Shown: in pieces, positions 18,148 to 25,141 of the stretch
Numbering within the stretch: the first letter of the stretch is position 1
Layout: every line of letters starts with the position of its first letter
Origin: Pseudomonadota bacterium
GTDB lineage: Bacteria; Bdellovibrionota_B; Oligoflexia; Silvanigrellales; Silvanigrellaceae
Assembly: GCA_009926615.1 (NCBI GenBank)
Contig: RFOM01000005.1
Span: 1 to 64,000, forward strand
Direction: 5' to 3'
DNA length: 64,000 bases
Program-made: the position numbers and the translations under genes
The notes under the pieces: generated by a model
Database searches by the model: none
Told to the model about the DNA's origin: nothing
Seen by the model: only the letters and a program-made list of their open reading frames with translations

Positions 18148-18495
18148 ATGACACTCACCAAAGATCGTCTCGTCGAGATTATCCGCCAGCGGACCCAGTT
18201 CTCGTCGCAGGAAGCTAAAAAGCTGGTAGAACTGATGCTTGAGACGATGAAAAACAAGCTTGAGCAGGGTGAGGAAGTCAAGATTTCCGGATTCGGAAAA
18301 TGGACTGTCAAAAGCAAGCAAAGCCGGCCGGGACGCAACCCGCACACCGGTGAGCGCATAGAAATCTCCGCCCGCCGGGTTGTGACCTTTCATCCGTCCG
18401 AAAAATTGCGCGATGCGGTGAAGAACGCCGACCTCGATGACAGCAAGGTGACTATTGTCGGGCCCGGAATGCACGACGACGACGATGATATTTGA
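18148..18495 (+). CDS. ihfA: Integration host factor alpha-like DNA-bending protein
   Basis: A 115-residue HU/IHF-family protein that binds and bends DNA as a dimer. The family signature is GRNPHTGERIEI with ARRVVTFHPSEKL, which is closer to IHF-alpha than to HU. The N-terminal helices (LTKDRLVEIIRQ) and the strand GFGKWTV are typical. An acidic tail ends in a run of five Asp residues, longer than in enterobacterial IHF. The ATG has AGGGGAAAG upstream. A strong terminator lies about 65 bases after the stop. Confidence 0.9.
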   Translation: MTLTKDRLVEIIRQRTQFSSQEAKKLVELMLETMKNKLEQGEEVKISGFGKWTVKSKQSRPGRNPHTGERIEISARRVVTFHPSEKLRDAVKNADLDDSKVTIVGPGMHDDDDDI

Positions 18496-18558
18496 GCATT
18501 CCCGCGAGAGATTATTTGCCGGACCCGCTCAGGTTGCGTTGCAGATGTGAACCAAGAG

Positions 18559-18593
18559 TCCCGTGAGGCATCAGTCTTCACGGGATTTTTTTT
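18559..18593 (+). terminator. Rho-independent terminator after the IHF-like gene
   Basis: An 8-bp perfect stem (TCCCGTGA at 18559-18566 with TCACGGGA at 18578-18585) and an 11-base loop, followed directly by eight T. It ends the IHF-like transcript. The convergent recombinase gene ends inside it (stop at 18571-18573). Confidence 0.9.
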
Positions 18594-19605
18594 CGGATTC
18601 CGACAACCATTTTTGTACCGGTGCCTTGAGCGCAGCCGATTCGCTGAGTTCGTTTGCCTTTTTTACATAGTGGGCTGTGGTCGTAATTTGTTTGTGGTTG
18701 AGCAATGTTTGAATAAAACCGAGGGGGACGCCCTGCCTGTGCAGAACGGTGGCAACAGTTGCGCGCGCACTGTGAGGACTTAGGGATTTTTGCAGGCCGG
18801 CAGATTCGCCTGCATCCCGTATCATCCGGAAAACCGAAGTCTGGGAAAGTTTCACCGTTGTGCTGCTGCTCTGCACCCGCGTAAAAACAAAGTCGGATGA
18901 TGAAACACGGCCGCGGCATTTGCTTAAATAGGATTGAATGACTTCGGCGCATGCCTGTGACACCGCGATGATATGTTCGTCTCCGCCTTTGCTGATGAAG
19001 CGCATGTTGAACTGCGGCGGATGAAAAAGCAGGTCGCTTATCCGCAATTCACAAAGTTCATCGACTCTCATTCCCGCGGAAAAAAGAGTGTGCAGCACGG
19101 CATACGACAGATGCGCAGCGTGCTGCCGGCGTTGTGCGTGTGACCCTTCAAAAACAGCTTCCGAATTGTCTTTGAGAGTTTTGAGGAGCAGGAGGGTTTC
19201 TTCTTCGGTGAGGGCCTGGGTGGTCTGACTCCGGCCAACCTGAGGCCTTTTGACAAGCCGGCAGGGGTTTACGGGGACAACGCGCCGTTCCTCGCAAAAA
19301 CGAAAGAAGGAACTCAGACTCGCGAGTTTTCGGGCACGGGTCGAGGGTTCGCTGAACTGTTCAAGCCAGATGAAGATTTGTTTGTCATTCACCTCGTGAA
19401 CCGCGGATTCAAGGTGAATTCCCTTTTCCTTCCAAAAGGAGAAAAAAGATTCGATGTCCGCCGCGTAGTTTCGGCGGGTGTTAAGGCTGCCGAATTGAAG
19501 CAGAAAGTTTTCGGCGATTGCCGCTGTTGCACGCGTGCCGGAGTGAAGCAACGGGCTGTCTGCGGGTTGTTCCTTTGAGCGTTTGGGCAGCGCTGCTTTG
19601 CTCAT
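18571..19605 (-). CDS. Tyrosine recombinase / integrase
   Basis: A 344-residue site-specific recombinase of the XerC/D-like type. All catalytic residues are present: R180 (AGMRVDEL), K206 (SKGGDE), H278 and R281 (SPHSARAT), H304 (LLNHKQI) and the nucleophile Y313 (AHYVKK). The N-terminal SAM-like core-binding domain spans about residues 30-115. The ATG has AAGGATA upstream. It could be a XerC/D chromosome-dimer resolvase or an orphan integrase; the degraded accessory stretch right behind it (19.6-21.7 kb) favours an integration-related role, but no attachment site was identified. Confidence 0.9.
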   Translation of the reverse strand: MSKAALPKRSKEQPADSPLLHSGTRATAAIAENFLLQFGSLNTRRNYAADIESFFSFWKEKGIHLESAVHEVNDKQIFIWLEQFSEPSTRARKLASLSSFFRFCEERRVVPVNPCRLVKRPQVGRSQTTQALTEEETLLLLKTLKDNSEAVFEGSHAQRRQHAAHLSYAVLHTLFSAGMRVDELCELRISDLLFHPPQFNMRFISKGGDEHIIAVSQACAEVIQSYLSKCRGRVSSSDFVFTRVQSSSTTVKLSQTSVFRMIRDAGESAGLQKSLSPHSARATVATVLHRQGVPLGFIQTLLNHKQITTTAHYVKKANELSESAALKAPVQKWLSESEKKSRED

Positions 19606-20442
19606 TAAGTATCCTTGCCTGTGCAGACAGCTTCATGCTTTTTGAGCCCGCGACCGCACGAATGATCGGTCAGTCCGGCTCCTGATAGTCAATAATGCCC
19701 TGTCGGGAATTATTTTGTCCAGGTTTTTGAGGAGCAAATTATCTTGATTGCGCAGATCGGAATAGCATTTTTGGGAGGTCAGTTCATGAAAATCTTCATT
19801 TCGTCGTGATTTGTAAGTTCAAATTTAGCGATCGGTCTTGCATGTCCATTTGTCTCAACATCTGCACCGGCCGCGATGAAACTCAAAGACGAGCCGATGG
19901 GCAAAGCAGAAGAGAAGAAGAAAAAGAAGCGGGAAGAAAACGCCGACGATTGCTTTTGTCGGACGCCCGAAAATTCTCAACACCGTTCTTCCAATCGATG
20001 GTCGGAATCGAGGCGTTGATAATAGTTCGCTCCTCAAAAAAATCTTACCTTTTGTTTTGACACCCGCTGCAGGGTTTCTTGCTCCGGTTCGGTTTGGTTT
20101 TTTTTGCAATGGGCAACCAAAAAGCGATTTTTTTGATTTTCGGGAATTTTTCAATTTCTGTGCTCCCGATCATTGATGGCGAGCGGACGTCCGGGGGTGC
20201 TGCATTTCTCTTTCTTCGCATGCCATCAGAGGAACGGGACGCTCCCTGCACAAAAGCGGCTGTGCACTGGCCTTAAACTTATCCACGTAAACTCGCCCAA
20301 TCAATCCAAAAGATTATTGTTTTTTATCCCATAATCGTGCGGTTATTGGAATGGATTTAAGTTTACTAACCCAAGTTTGACAACTTCAAAGCGGCGTCGG
20401 TGCCGCGGGGATTGAAGGGAAGTTGTTCTGGGAGGATTTGAT
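19606..20442. other. Gene-poor accessory stretch upstream of recombinase
   Basis: About 840 bases between the recombinase start and the small broken exported ORF at 20443. It is visibly richer in A/T and in homopolymer runs than its neighbours. The only coding-like material is the interrupted ORF at 19786-20019 and an open stretch without a start codon in a different frame (about 19877-20176, ending TGA 20174-20176). The latter could be a frameshifted continuation after the Lys-codon-rich tract near 19910-19940. No tRNA, direct repeat or inverted terminal repeat was found. Confidence 0.5.
19786..20019 (+). pseudogene. Broken small exported-protein ORF (stop at codon 8)
   Basis: ATG 19786 follows a near-ideal GGGAGG site with 7-base spacing and begins MKIFISS, then TGA at 19807-19809. 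If the TGA is read through, the same frame continues for 70 codons: a hydrophobic stretch (FVSSNLAIGLACPFVSTS), a possible signal-peptidase site at SAPAA, then a Lys-rich tail. The frame ends at TGA 20017-20019. This looks like an exported small protein inactivated in its signal peptide. A 7-residue leader peptide is the alternative reading. No homologue was recognised. Confidence 0.4.
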
Positions 20443-20619
20443 ATGAAATATTTTTCAAGAGCATAAACTCTCGCCTTGGGTATTTGCATTGCTGCTTCGG
20501 CGGTGTCACTAAATGCATTTGCAGCGGCACTGCAGACGTTTGACGTGAAGAGCGGAAAGTCGCCGGCTCAAAATGCCGCAGCGAAAAAAGCAGCTGATGC
20601 TGCAGCGATTGGACGCTGA
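20443..20619 (+). pseudogene. Broken small exported-peptide ORF (stop at codon 8)
   Basis: ATG 20443 has GGGAGG with 7-base spacing and starts MKYFSRA, then TAA at 20464-20466. Without that stop the frame gives a 58-residue protein with a convincing signal peptide (TLALGICIAASAVSLNAFA, cleavage after AFA) and an Ala/Lys-rich mature peptide ending in AADAAAIGR, stop TGA 20617-20619. A terminator follows 37 bases later, so the unit has a ribosome site, coding part and terminator and lacks only an open eighth codon. A recent nonsense mutation, a sequencing error, or a true short leader are the possibilities. Confidence 0.5.
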
Positions 20620-20655
20620 GTTTGTATCCCGTCTTCCAAATGCCCACTCTCCTTC

Positions 20656-20692
20656 AAAAAAGATCCCAACCCACGGGCGGGATTTTTTTTTT
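20656..20692 (+). terminator. Rho-independent terminator after small exported ORF
   Basis: Stem ATCCC (20663-20667) with GGGAT (20679-20683), an inner CCC/GGG pairing, a preceding run of six A and ten T after the stem. The A-run and T-run let it act in both directions. Confidence 0.75.
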
Positions 20693-20765
20693 ATTCTGTG
20701 AGTAACCTTCCTGCAAATATTTGAATTGAAGATTTAGATTTAGGCATTTAAAGCGCGTTCCGTAA

Positions 20766-20942
20766 AATTGCCTATCGGCTTCATTCCGGAGTTTGCCGAC
20801 CGGACCGGGTCAAGGCGAATTCAATGGTCCCGTAGATTGGGCCAATCTTCTTTATTTTAAGAGCAAATCACCCCGAAAGCTTGAAGACGCGGCTGGTGCA
20901 GCGATGATAATTGGCGGAGTCGCGTTGCTCAAGGCGGGTTGA
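20766..20942 (+). pseudogene. Coding remnant without a start codon
   Basis: A 58-codon open stretch ending at TGA 20940-20942. Its product contains GPVDWANLLYFKSKSPRK and ends EDAAGAAMIIGGVALLKAG, which reads like the end of a real protein. The frame begins after a stop at 20763-20765 and has no ATG or ribosome site. A neighbouring frame gives PIGFIPEFADRTG just upstream, so a frameshift near 20800 may have split one gene. No family was recognised. The rest of the interval from 20620 to 21013 holds only the terminator at 20656-20692. Confidence 0.3.
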
Positions 20943-21013
20943 ATGATAAAATTTCAGCAGTCAACTGCAACAAAAGCTCATTTCGGCAGACGATCAATAG
21001 AGGGAATACGACA

Positions 21014-21319
21014 GTGACTTTAAGGGAAACGCTGAGCCGGGCTCACAGAGCTCTCGACGATGCAGGTGTGGACCATGCGCTCATTGGACGATTGGCCCTC
21101 GCATTGTGGGGAATCAATAGAGCGACCGGAGACGTTGATTTTCCGGTGGAAGCAGCACAACGCGCGGAAGCTGAAGAAGTATTCAAAAATTTGGGATTTC
21201 GGGTTTATGCATCGTCTGCGGAAGTCCTTCAACTCGAAGGTTTCGGCAAAGTGGATTTGTTCTTTGCCCAAAGACCATTGAGAAGAAAGATGCTTGTTGA
21301 TGACCGAAAAGGAATTTAA
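21014..21319 (+). CDS. Truncated nucleotidyltransferase-fold protein (AbiEii/minimal-NTase type)
   Basis: A 101-residue protein from GTG 21014 (GAGGG upstream); an in-frame ATG at 20939 has no site. The segment AGVDHALIGRLALALWGINRATGDVDFPV matches the core of small nucleotidyltransferases of the AbiEii or antitoxin-linked type. The metal-binding pair is GDVD (Asp 40 and Asp 42), although the glycine-rich turn reads IGRLA where relatives usually have GG. Such proteins usually run 150-200 residues; this one stops at DDRKGI, so the C-terminal half is missing. Probably degraded. The stop overlaps the next small ORF by 20 bases. Confidence 0.6.
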   Translation: MTLRETLSRAHRALDDAGVDHALIGRLALALWGINRATGDVDFPVEAAQRAEAEEVFKNLGFRVYASSAEVLQLEGFGKVDLFFAQRPLRRKMLVDDRKGI

Positions 21320-21413
21320 CGAATTTCTCGATTACCTGGATGAGTATTGGAGCCTCTTTGGTCCGATACCGCCTTGCACGGAGCCCAAGGTGATCAAAGT
21401 TGCAATTATTTGA
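21300..21413 (+). CDS. Very small ORF overlapping the nucleotidyltransferase
   Basis: ATG 21300 to TGA 21413, 37 residues, starting MTEKEFNEFLDYLDEYWSLF and ending CTEPKVIKVAII. The EFLDYLDEYWSLFG pattern looks like a real conserved helix and resembles short partner proteins found beside nucleotidyltransferases of this type, but this could not be checked. No clear ribosome site. It overlaps the end of the truncated nucleotidyltransferase in another frame. Confidence 0.35.
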   Translation: MTEKEFNEFLDYLDEYWSLFGPIPPCTEPKVIKVAII

Positions 21414-21433
21414 ATGATGGCATCTTCAATCAC

Positions 21434-21726
21434 ATGAAAAACTAACGGTGTCCGTTGCGACGATTTCAACAAGCGCAACGAGCGGAATTGTAACCGATGG
21501 AACAGTGTGCACTCAGTCAAAGCGGGTAGTGGCCGGAGAGTCGCACACGACTGAGACCAAGCTCATGCTCATGCGTTATGTAAGTCAACATTACCCGTCC
21601 TGGTATTATTTTGACAAAAATTGGGTTTCTGCGCGGATATACGTTACCGTTGACAGAGGGACGCTTCCGGTCGGTTTTACATTGTTGCCGGCACAACAAT
21701 CATCGTGTCAGTCCACTTCGGGGTAA
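21434..21726 (+). pseudogene. Small ORF with a frameshift at its start
   Basis: A reading frame open from about 21418 to TAA 21724-21726 encodes a protein-like sequence (LMLMRYVSQHYPSWYYFDKN, then YVTVDRGTLPVGFTLLPA) with two Cys. It has no good start: the only weak candidate is GTG 21448. The ATG at 21434 is out of frame by one base and runs into TAA after MKN. One extra A in the five-A run after this ATG would restore a start reading MKKLTVSVATIS. No strong ribosome site was seen upstream. Probably a decayed gene. Confidence 0.35.
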
Positions 21727-21731
21727 AGCAA

Positions 21732-22478
21732 ATGTCAAAGTATTTGGCCGTTACATTGGCACTTGGTGCTGCGTTTTCAGCAGCAGGCTGCAAAAAGCGT
21801 GAATTCAACAGCGGAGCAGAGATTAAGGCTGATCTTGAAAGTACCTCGAACGGTTTGCCGTTCAATGCCCTCAAGGTGATCGAAGACCCAAAAACTGCCC
21901 CGATCACAGCCTATCCGAAAAATTTCGGCAAGCCGGGTGTTAATATCATCAAACCCGACGGCAACGGACTTTTGTCTGTTGCGTCCGATCAAGTTTTCTT
22001 TTCCTCAATGAAGGATTGGTTTGGTTCGACAACCGTCGAAGTCAATAAAGTGAAAAAGACTTTCGAATATCAGCTACAGGCGACTCCGACCACTTACGTT
22101 ACGGTCACAGACGACGATGAAAATGACGGCCAGGGCGGAGGCGTTTTGACCTACAAGCTTGACGGTCGTACTCTCGAAATCAAAGTGTCCGAAGTTCAGG
22201 ATACGGAAATGAATCATACGGACGCCATCAACGCGTGTGCGAGCAAACAGCTTCGCTTGCCGACAGCCCGCGAGCTTTTTGACTTTTGCTTCGCCGGCCG
22301 GGAAAAGCCCGCAAATCCTGCACCGATGAATCCGCTGAACACGCGTTGCACCTTCCGGTACAACTGGACGACGACACTTAAGGCCGACAACCGTGAACAT
22401 GCCTGGGCTGCGGGAAACTGGATCACATGGCACGATCGCCGCAACATTTTGCCGTTCCGCTGTGTCGGGCGGAAGTAA
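21732..22478 (+). CDS. Lipoprotein with DUF1566/Lcl-like C-terminal domain
   Basis: A 248-residue lipoprotein. ATG 21732 has GGGG upstream; the signal peptide ends at SAAGC. The C-terminal 90 residues fit a DUF1566/Lcl-like, formylglycine-generating-enzyme-related beta fold: NACASKQLRLPTARELFDFC, a central WTTT, and a terminal FRCVGRK, with paired cysteines. The domain usually serves as a ligand-binding or lectin-like module in surface proteins. A very Asp-rich turn (DDDENDGQGGG) precedes it. It starts five bases after the decayed ORF before it. Confidence 0.7.
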   Translation: MSKYLAVTLALGAAFSAAGCKKREFNSGAEIKADLESTSNGLPFNALKVIEDPKTAPITAYPKNFGKPGVNIIKPDGNGLLSVASDQVFFSSMKDWFGSTTVEVNKVKKTFEYQLQATPTTYVTVTDDDENDGQGGGVLTYKLDGRTLEIKVSEVQDTEMNHTDAINACASKQLRLPTARELFDFCFAGREKPANPAPMNPLNTRCTFRYNWTTTLKADNREHAWAAGNWITWHDRRNILPFRCVGRK

Positions 22479-22503
22479 AAAAAGGGCGTTCTTTTCAATT
22501 GAG

Positions 22504-22540
22504 ACCGGCACTGATTTGCTTGTTTTCCATAAGTGCCGGT
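22504..22540 (+). repeat. 9-bp perfect inverted repeat
   Basis: ACCGGCACT (22504-22512) and AGTGCCGGT (22532-22540), loop 19 bases, flanked by a further GAG/CTC match. No T-run follows. It lies 26 bases after the lipoprotein stop and may stabilise the 3' end of its message. Confidence 0.4.
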
Positions 22541-22635
22541 ACTCCTCCAACATGTTGTCACAACTGTACTTTTAAAGAAGTCTGTTAAGTTTGCGGACGC
22601 TTCTTCCGATCGGCGGGGTTGTTTCGGAGGGGGCC

Positions 22636-23184
22636 ATGAAATTACCATTTAAAGATTGCATGTTATTATTCCCGGTTGTTCTGGTCTTGACGGTGGTTGC
22701 CTGCGCGCAGGAAGAAATACGAACCAGCGAAACCTCGCGGACAGAAACTTGCACGAACGGTGTGTGTTCAACCACATCATCTTCGACGAACACACGGACA
22801 ACCGGCACATCAAAATCGATCGGTGTTGGAGTCAATATCGGAAATCAAAAAATGTCCACCGGCGGAGTTCCCGGTGCCGATGAAATGATGAACGATGCCA
22901 TGAATGGCAGCGCAAATGCTTCCGGTGAAATTAGAATCAGGTCCGGCGGGGCGACGTCAGGAGAAATATCGCTTAATTCCTGCCTTCAGGCCATTGCTCC
23001 GCTAAATGCCTGTGCGAGGGCTGGTGTTCCGGATGTGATGATGCCCATTCATTTGGGATGCACTGACAGCGGTGCACACGCATGGGTTTGCCGTGACATG
23101 ATGCCGAGTGCGCCGCCTTATCCTGTGGTTGCCTGCAGCAGCCTTATGGACTCCTCCTGCAACAAGATTGGCCAGCAGTACTGA
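22636..23184 (+). CDS. Small Ser/Thr-rich lipoprotein
   Basis: A 182-residue lipoprotein. ATG 22636 follows GGAGGGGG. The signal peptide ends at LTVVAC. Residues 30-65 are Thr/Ser-rich with a TCTNGVCSTT motif. A Gly/Met-rich part is followed by a C-terminal domain with six Cys (NSCLQAIAPLNACARAG, then HLGCTDSG and ACSSLMDSSC). No family was recognised. It converges with the small exported gene that ends at 23195. Confidence 0.7.
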   Translation: MKLPFKDCMLLFPVVLVLTVVACAQEEIRTSETSRTETCTNGVCSTTSSSTNTRTTGTSKSIGVGVNIGNQKMSTGGVPGADEMMNDAMNGSANASGEIRIRSGGATSGEISLNSCLQAIAPLNACARAGVPDVMMPIHLGCTDSGAHAWVCRDMMPSAPPYPVVACSSLMDSSCNKIGQQY

Positions 23185-23194
23185 GGCAAAGCTT

Positions 23195-23395
23195 TCAGAA
23201 CGGCAAATCGAATTCAAAGTAAACCATCTGAATGGTTTTTTGGTCGCCGGTCAGACGCCGGCTGGCCTGAAAAGCCCCTGCAAGATCGGTCGCCTGCAGC
23301 TCGTGGGCTGAAACGCGAGCCGGCAGTGTCAGGAGAATCAAAATAAGCGAAAGTTGAAAAGCCGAAAATATCGATGTTCGATCCTTAACTATCAT
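23195..23395 (-). CDS. Small exported peptide
   Basis: A 66-residue protein from ATG 23393-23395, behind GGGGG four bases upstream. The N-terminal signal peptide has a long hydrophobic core (FQLSLILILLTLPARVSA) with cleavage predicted after VSA, leaving about 36 residues that end in VYFEFDLPF. The terminal aromatic residue and alternating pattern could represent a last outer-membrane beta strand. Unknown function. Confidence 0.5.
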   Translation of the reverse strand: MIVKDRTSIFSAFQLSLILILLTLPARVSAHELQATDLAGAFQASRRLTGDQKTIQMVYFEFDLPF

Positions 23396-23480
23396 TTGCC
23401 CCCGCATGAAGATTTTGAGAATTTTTTTTGAGAGTATTCTTAAAAAAATGGTTCTTCAAATTCAGCTGGAAGGTCAGGAA

Positions 23481-24056
23481 ATGAAAAACAGATCAAAACC
23501 CTCCGAAAAGCTCTCTGCCGCTCAGCGAAAAAATTTGATTTCGATGCTTGAAAAGAGATTCGAGGCCAATTCGGGAAGGCACAAAAATGTGCAATGGAAA
23601 ATAGTCGAAGCCCGTATCGAAGCCCATCCGGACAAACTCTGGTCGCTGGTTCAGATGGAAGAGAGCGGCGGTGAGCCCGATGTGGTTGGTGTTGATTCCA
23701 AAACCGGAGAAATTCTGTTTTTCGATTGCTCTGCAGAGAGTCCGGCAGGGCGGCGCAGCCTTTGCTATGATCGCAAGGCTCTGGATGCGCGCAAGGAGAA
23801 CAAGCCGAAGTCAAATGCGGCTGAAGAGGCTGAGGCAATGGGAATAGAACTGCTGGACGAACAGCAATACCGATATTTGCAGACGTTGGGAAAATTCGAT
23901 GCCAAAACATCAAGCTGGGTAAAGACTCCCGCAGAGATTCGCAATCTGGGCGGCGCTATTTTCTGCGACTATCGTTACGGAACGGTGTTTACTTATCACA
24001 ATGGGGCAGAGTCTTATTACGCGGGCAGAGGTTTTCGCGGCATTTTGAAAGTTTAA
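23481..24056 (+). CDS. DUF4256 family protein
   Basis: A 191-residue cytoplasmic protein of the DUF4256 family. Family blocks are well conserved: LWSLVQMEESGGEPDVVGVD, then FFDCSAESPAGRRSLCYDR, KTSSWVKTPAEIR, and the C-terminal YHNGAESYYAGRGFRG. Length fits. The start at 23481 has AGGTCAGGAA upstream; a longer frame from 23406 adds a basic leader unlike the family. The family has no established function. It precedes rmuC by 20 bases on the same strand and is probably cotranscribed. Confidence 0.85.
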   Translation: MKNRSKPSEKLSAAQRKNLISMLEKRFEANSGRHKNVQWKIVEARIEAHPDKLWSLVQMEESGGEPDVVGVDSKTGEILFFDCSAESPAGRRSLCYDRKALDARKENKPKSNAAEEAEAMGIELLDEQQYRYLQTLGKFDAKTSSWVKTPAEIRNLGGAIFCDYRYGTVFTYHNGAESYYAGRGFRGILKV

Positions 24057-24076
24057 TTTAGCCGGAGGTTTCGGTC

Positions 24077-25141
24077 ATGTCTTCAGTTGACTCTCAGATA
24101 ATTGTTTCCGCACTTGCTTATCCCCTGAGTGTGACCCTTTTGATCGGGCTCGTTTGTATCGGTGTTTTGCTGCGCGGCTGGGTGCGGCTGATGCAAAGCA
24201 GGCAGGATTCGAAGATGGCCGAACTCAAAAACCATCAGCATCAGCTGGAGGGGCAGATCGCGCGGCAGGGAGACGCCATTGCACAGCGGCTCGAATCATG
24301 GAGCCGCGATGTGCAGGTTCAGCTGGTCGGACAGGCGCAGCAGCTTAAATCGGTGAACGAGGCCGTGGGGGCGCTCAAAACCGCTCTGGTTGTCCCTCAT
24401 CTGCGCGGACGTATTTTGGGTGAAACAACGCTGGAGCGATTGCTCGGCGATGTTCTGCCTCCGCAAGGCTATTCGTTTCAGTGCAAAATCGGCGATGCAA
24501 CAGCCAACGCCGTCATTCGCTTTCCGCATATCGGACTCATCTGTCCCGTTGATTGTACGTTTGATTTTTCTTCCGCAAAAACTCTTCTGGAGGGTCATGC
24601 CGATCCCGCAATTATGGCTGAAAGCCGACGGCAACTGGCTGCTGAAGTGCGTAAAAAGGCAGAGGAGATCTCGTTCAGTTTGATTCGTCCTGAGCTTGGA
24701 ACCACCGATTTTGCTTATCTGTTTGTTTCTTCCGAAGGGATATTTCAGGAAATCCTTCACGACATTGAGCTGTGGCAGTCGCTGGTCGCCGATCGGGTGC
24801 TGGTTGTTTCTCCGCACACTCTTTTTGTCGCTCTCCAGCCGTTGTCACACGCCATCCGTTATTACGAAATGTCCGAGGGCGTGAACGACAAAATCCGCAT
24901 CCTGCAGGATGCCGGACAAAAGCTTGCAGAGATTTCTGCACAGGTTGAAGAACAATTGCAAAAATCAGCTCACGCGGTCGGGCAAACCAGAAGTCTTTTA
25001 AACTTAATTCCGTCTGTCGTGCAGGCGGTCAAAGTTCCGCATTACGGTGAAATGCGCAACCAATCCGCCGACGGGCTGAATGCTTCCGGCTTTGTGCCGG
25101 CAACTTCCGGCGATGTCAGACAGGGTGTTTCGATTTGCTAG
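24077..25141 (+). CDS. rmuC: RmuC-family protein
   Basis: A 354-residue protein of the RmuC family, linked in E. coli to DNA recombination and inversion control, with a nuclease-like fold. One N-terminal membrane helix (residues about 10-35) is followed by a coiled coil (about 40-100) and the RmuC domain (about 110-320). Family landmarks include GRILGETTLERLL, FDFSSAKTLLEG, and YLFVSSEGIFQEIL. The usual IDSKFPL-type motif reads VDCTFDF here, so a usual lysine is replaced. The ATG follows GGAGG. The gene end overlaps the convergent GTPase gene by 26 bases. Confidence 0.85.
   Translation: MSSVDSQIIVSALAYPLSVTLLIGLVCIGVLLRGWVRLMQSRQDSKMAELKNHQHQLEGQIARQGDAIAQRLESWSRDVQVQLVGQAQQLKSVNEAVGALKTALVVPHLRGRILGETTLERLLGDVLPPQGYSFQCKIGDATANAVIRFPHIGLICPVDCTFDFSSAKTLLEGHADPAIMAESRRQLAAEVRKKAEEISFSLIRPELGTTDFAYLFVSSEGIFQEILHDIELWQSLVADRVLVVSPHTLFVALQPLSHAIRYYEMSEGVNDKIRILQDAGQKLAEISAQVEEQLQKSAHAVGQTRSLLNLIPSVVQAVKVPHYGEMRNQSADGLNASGFVPATSGDVRQGVSIC

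Noticed and set aside
19855-20154. Minus-strand open frame of about 99 codons
   Set aside because: No ribosome site and a composition driven by the A/G-rich tract at 19910-19940; the plus-strand reading of an interrupted exported ORF is preferred.
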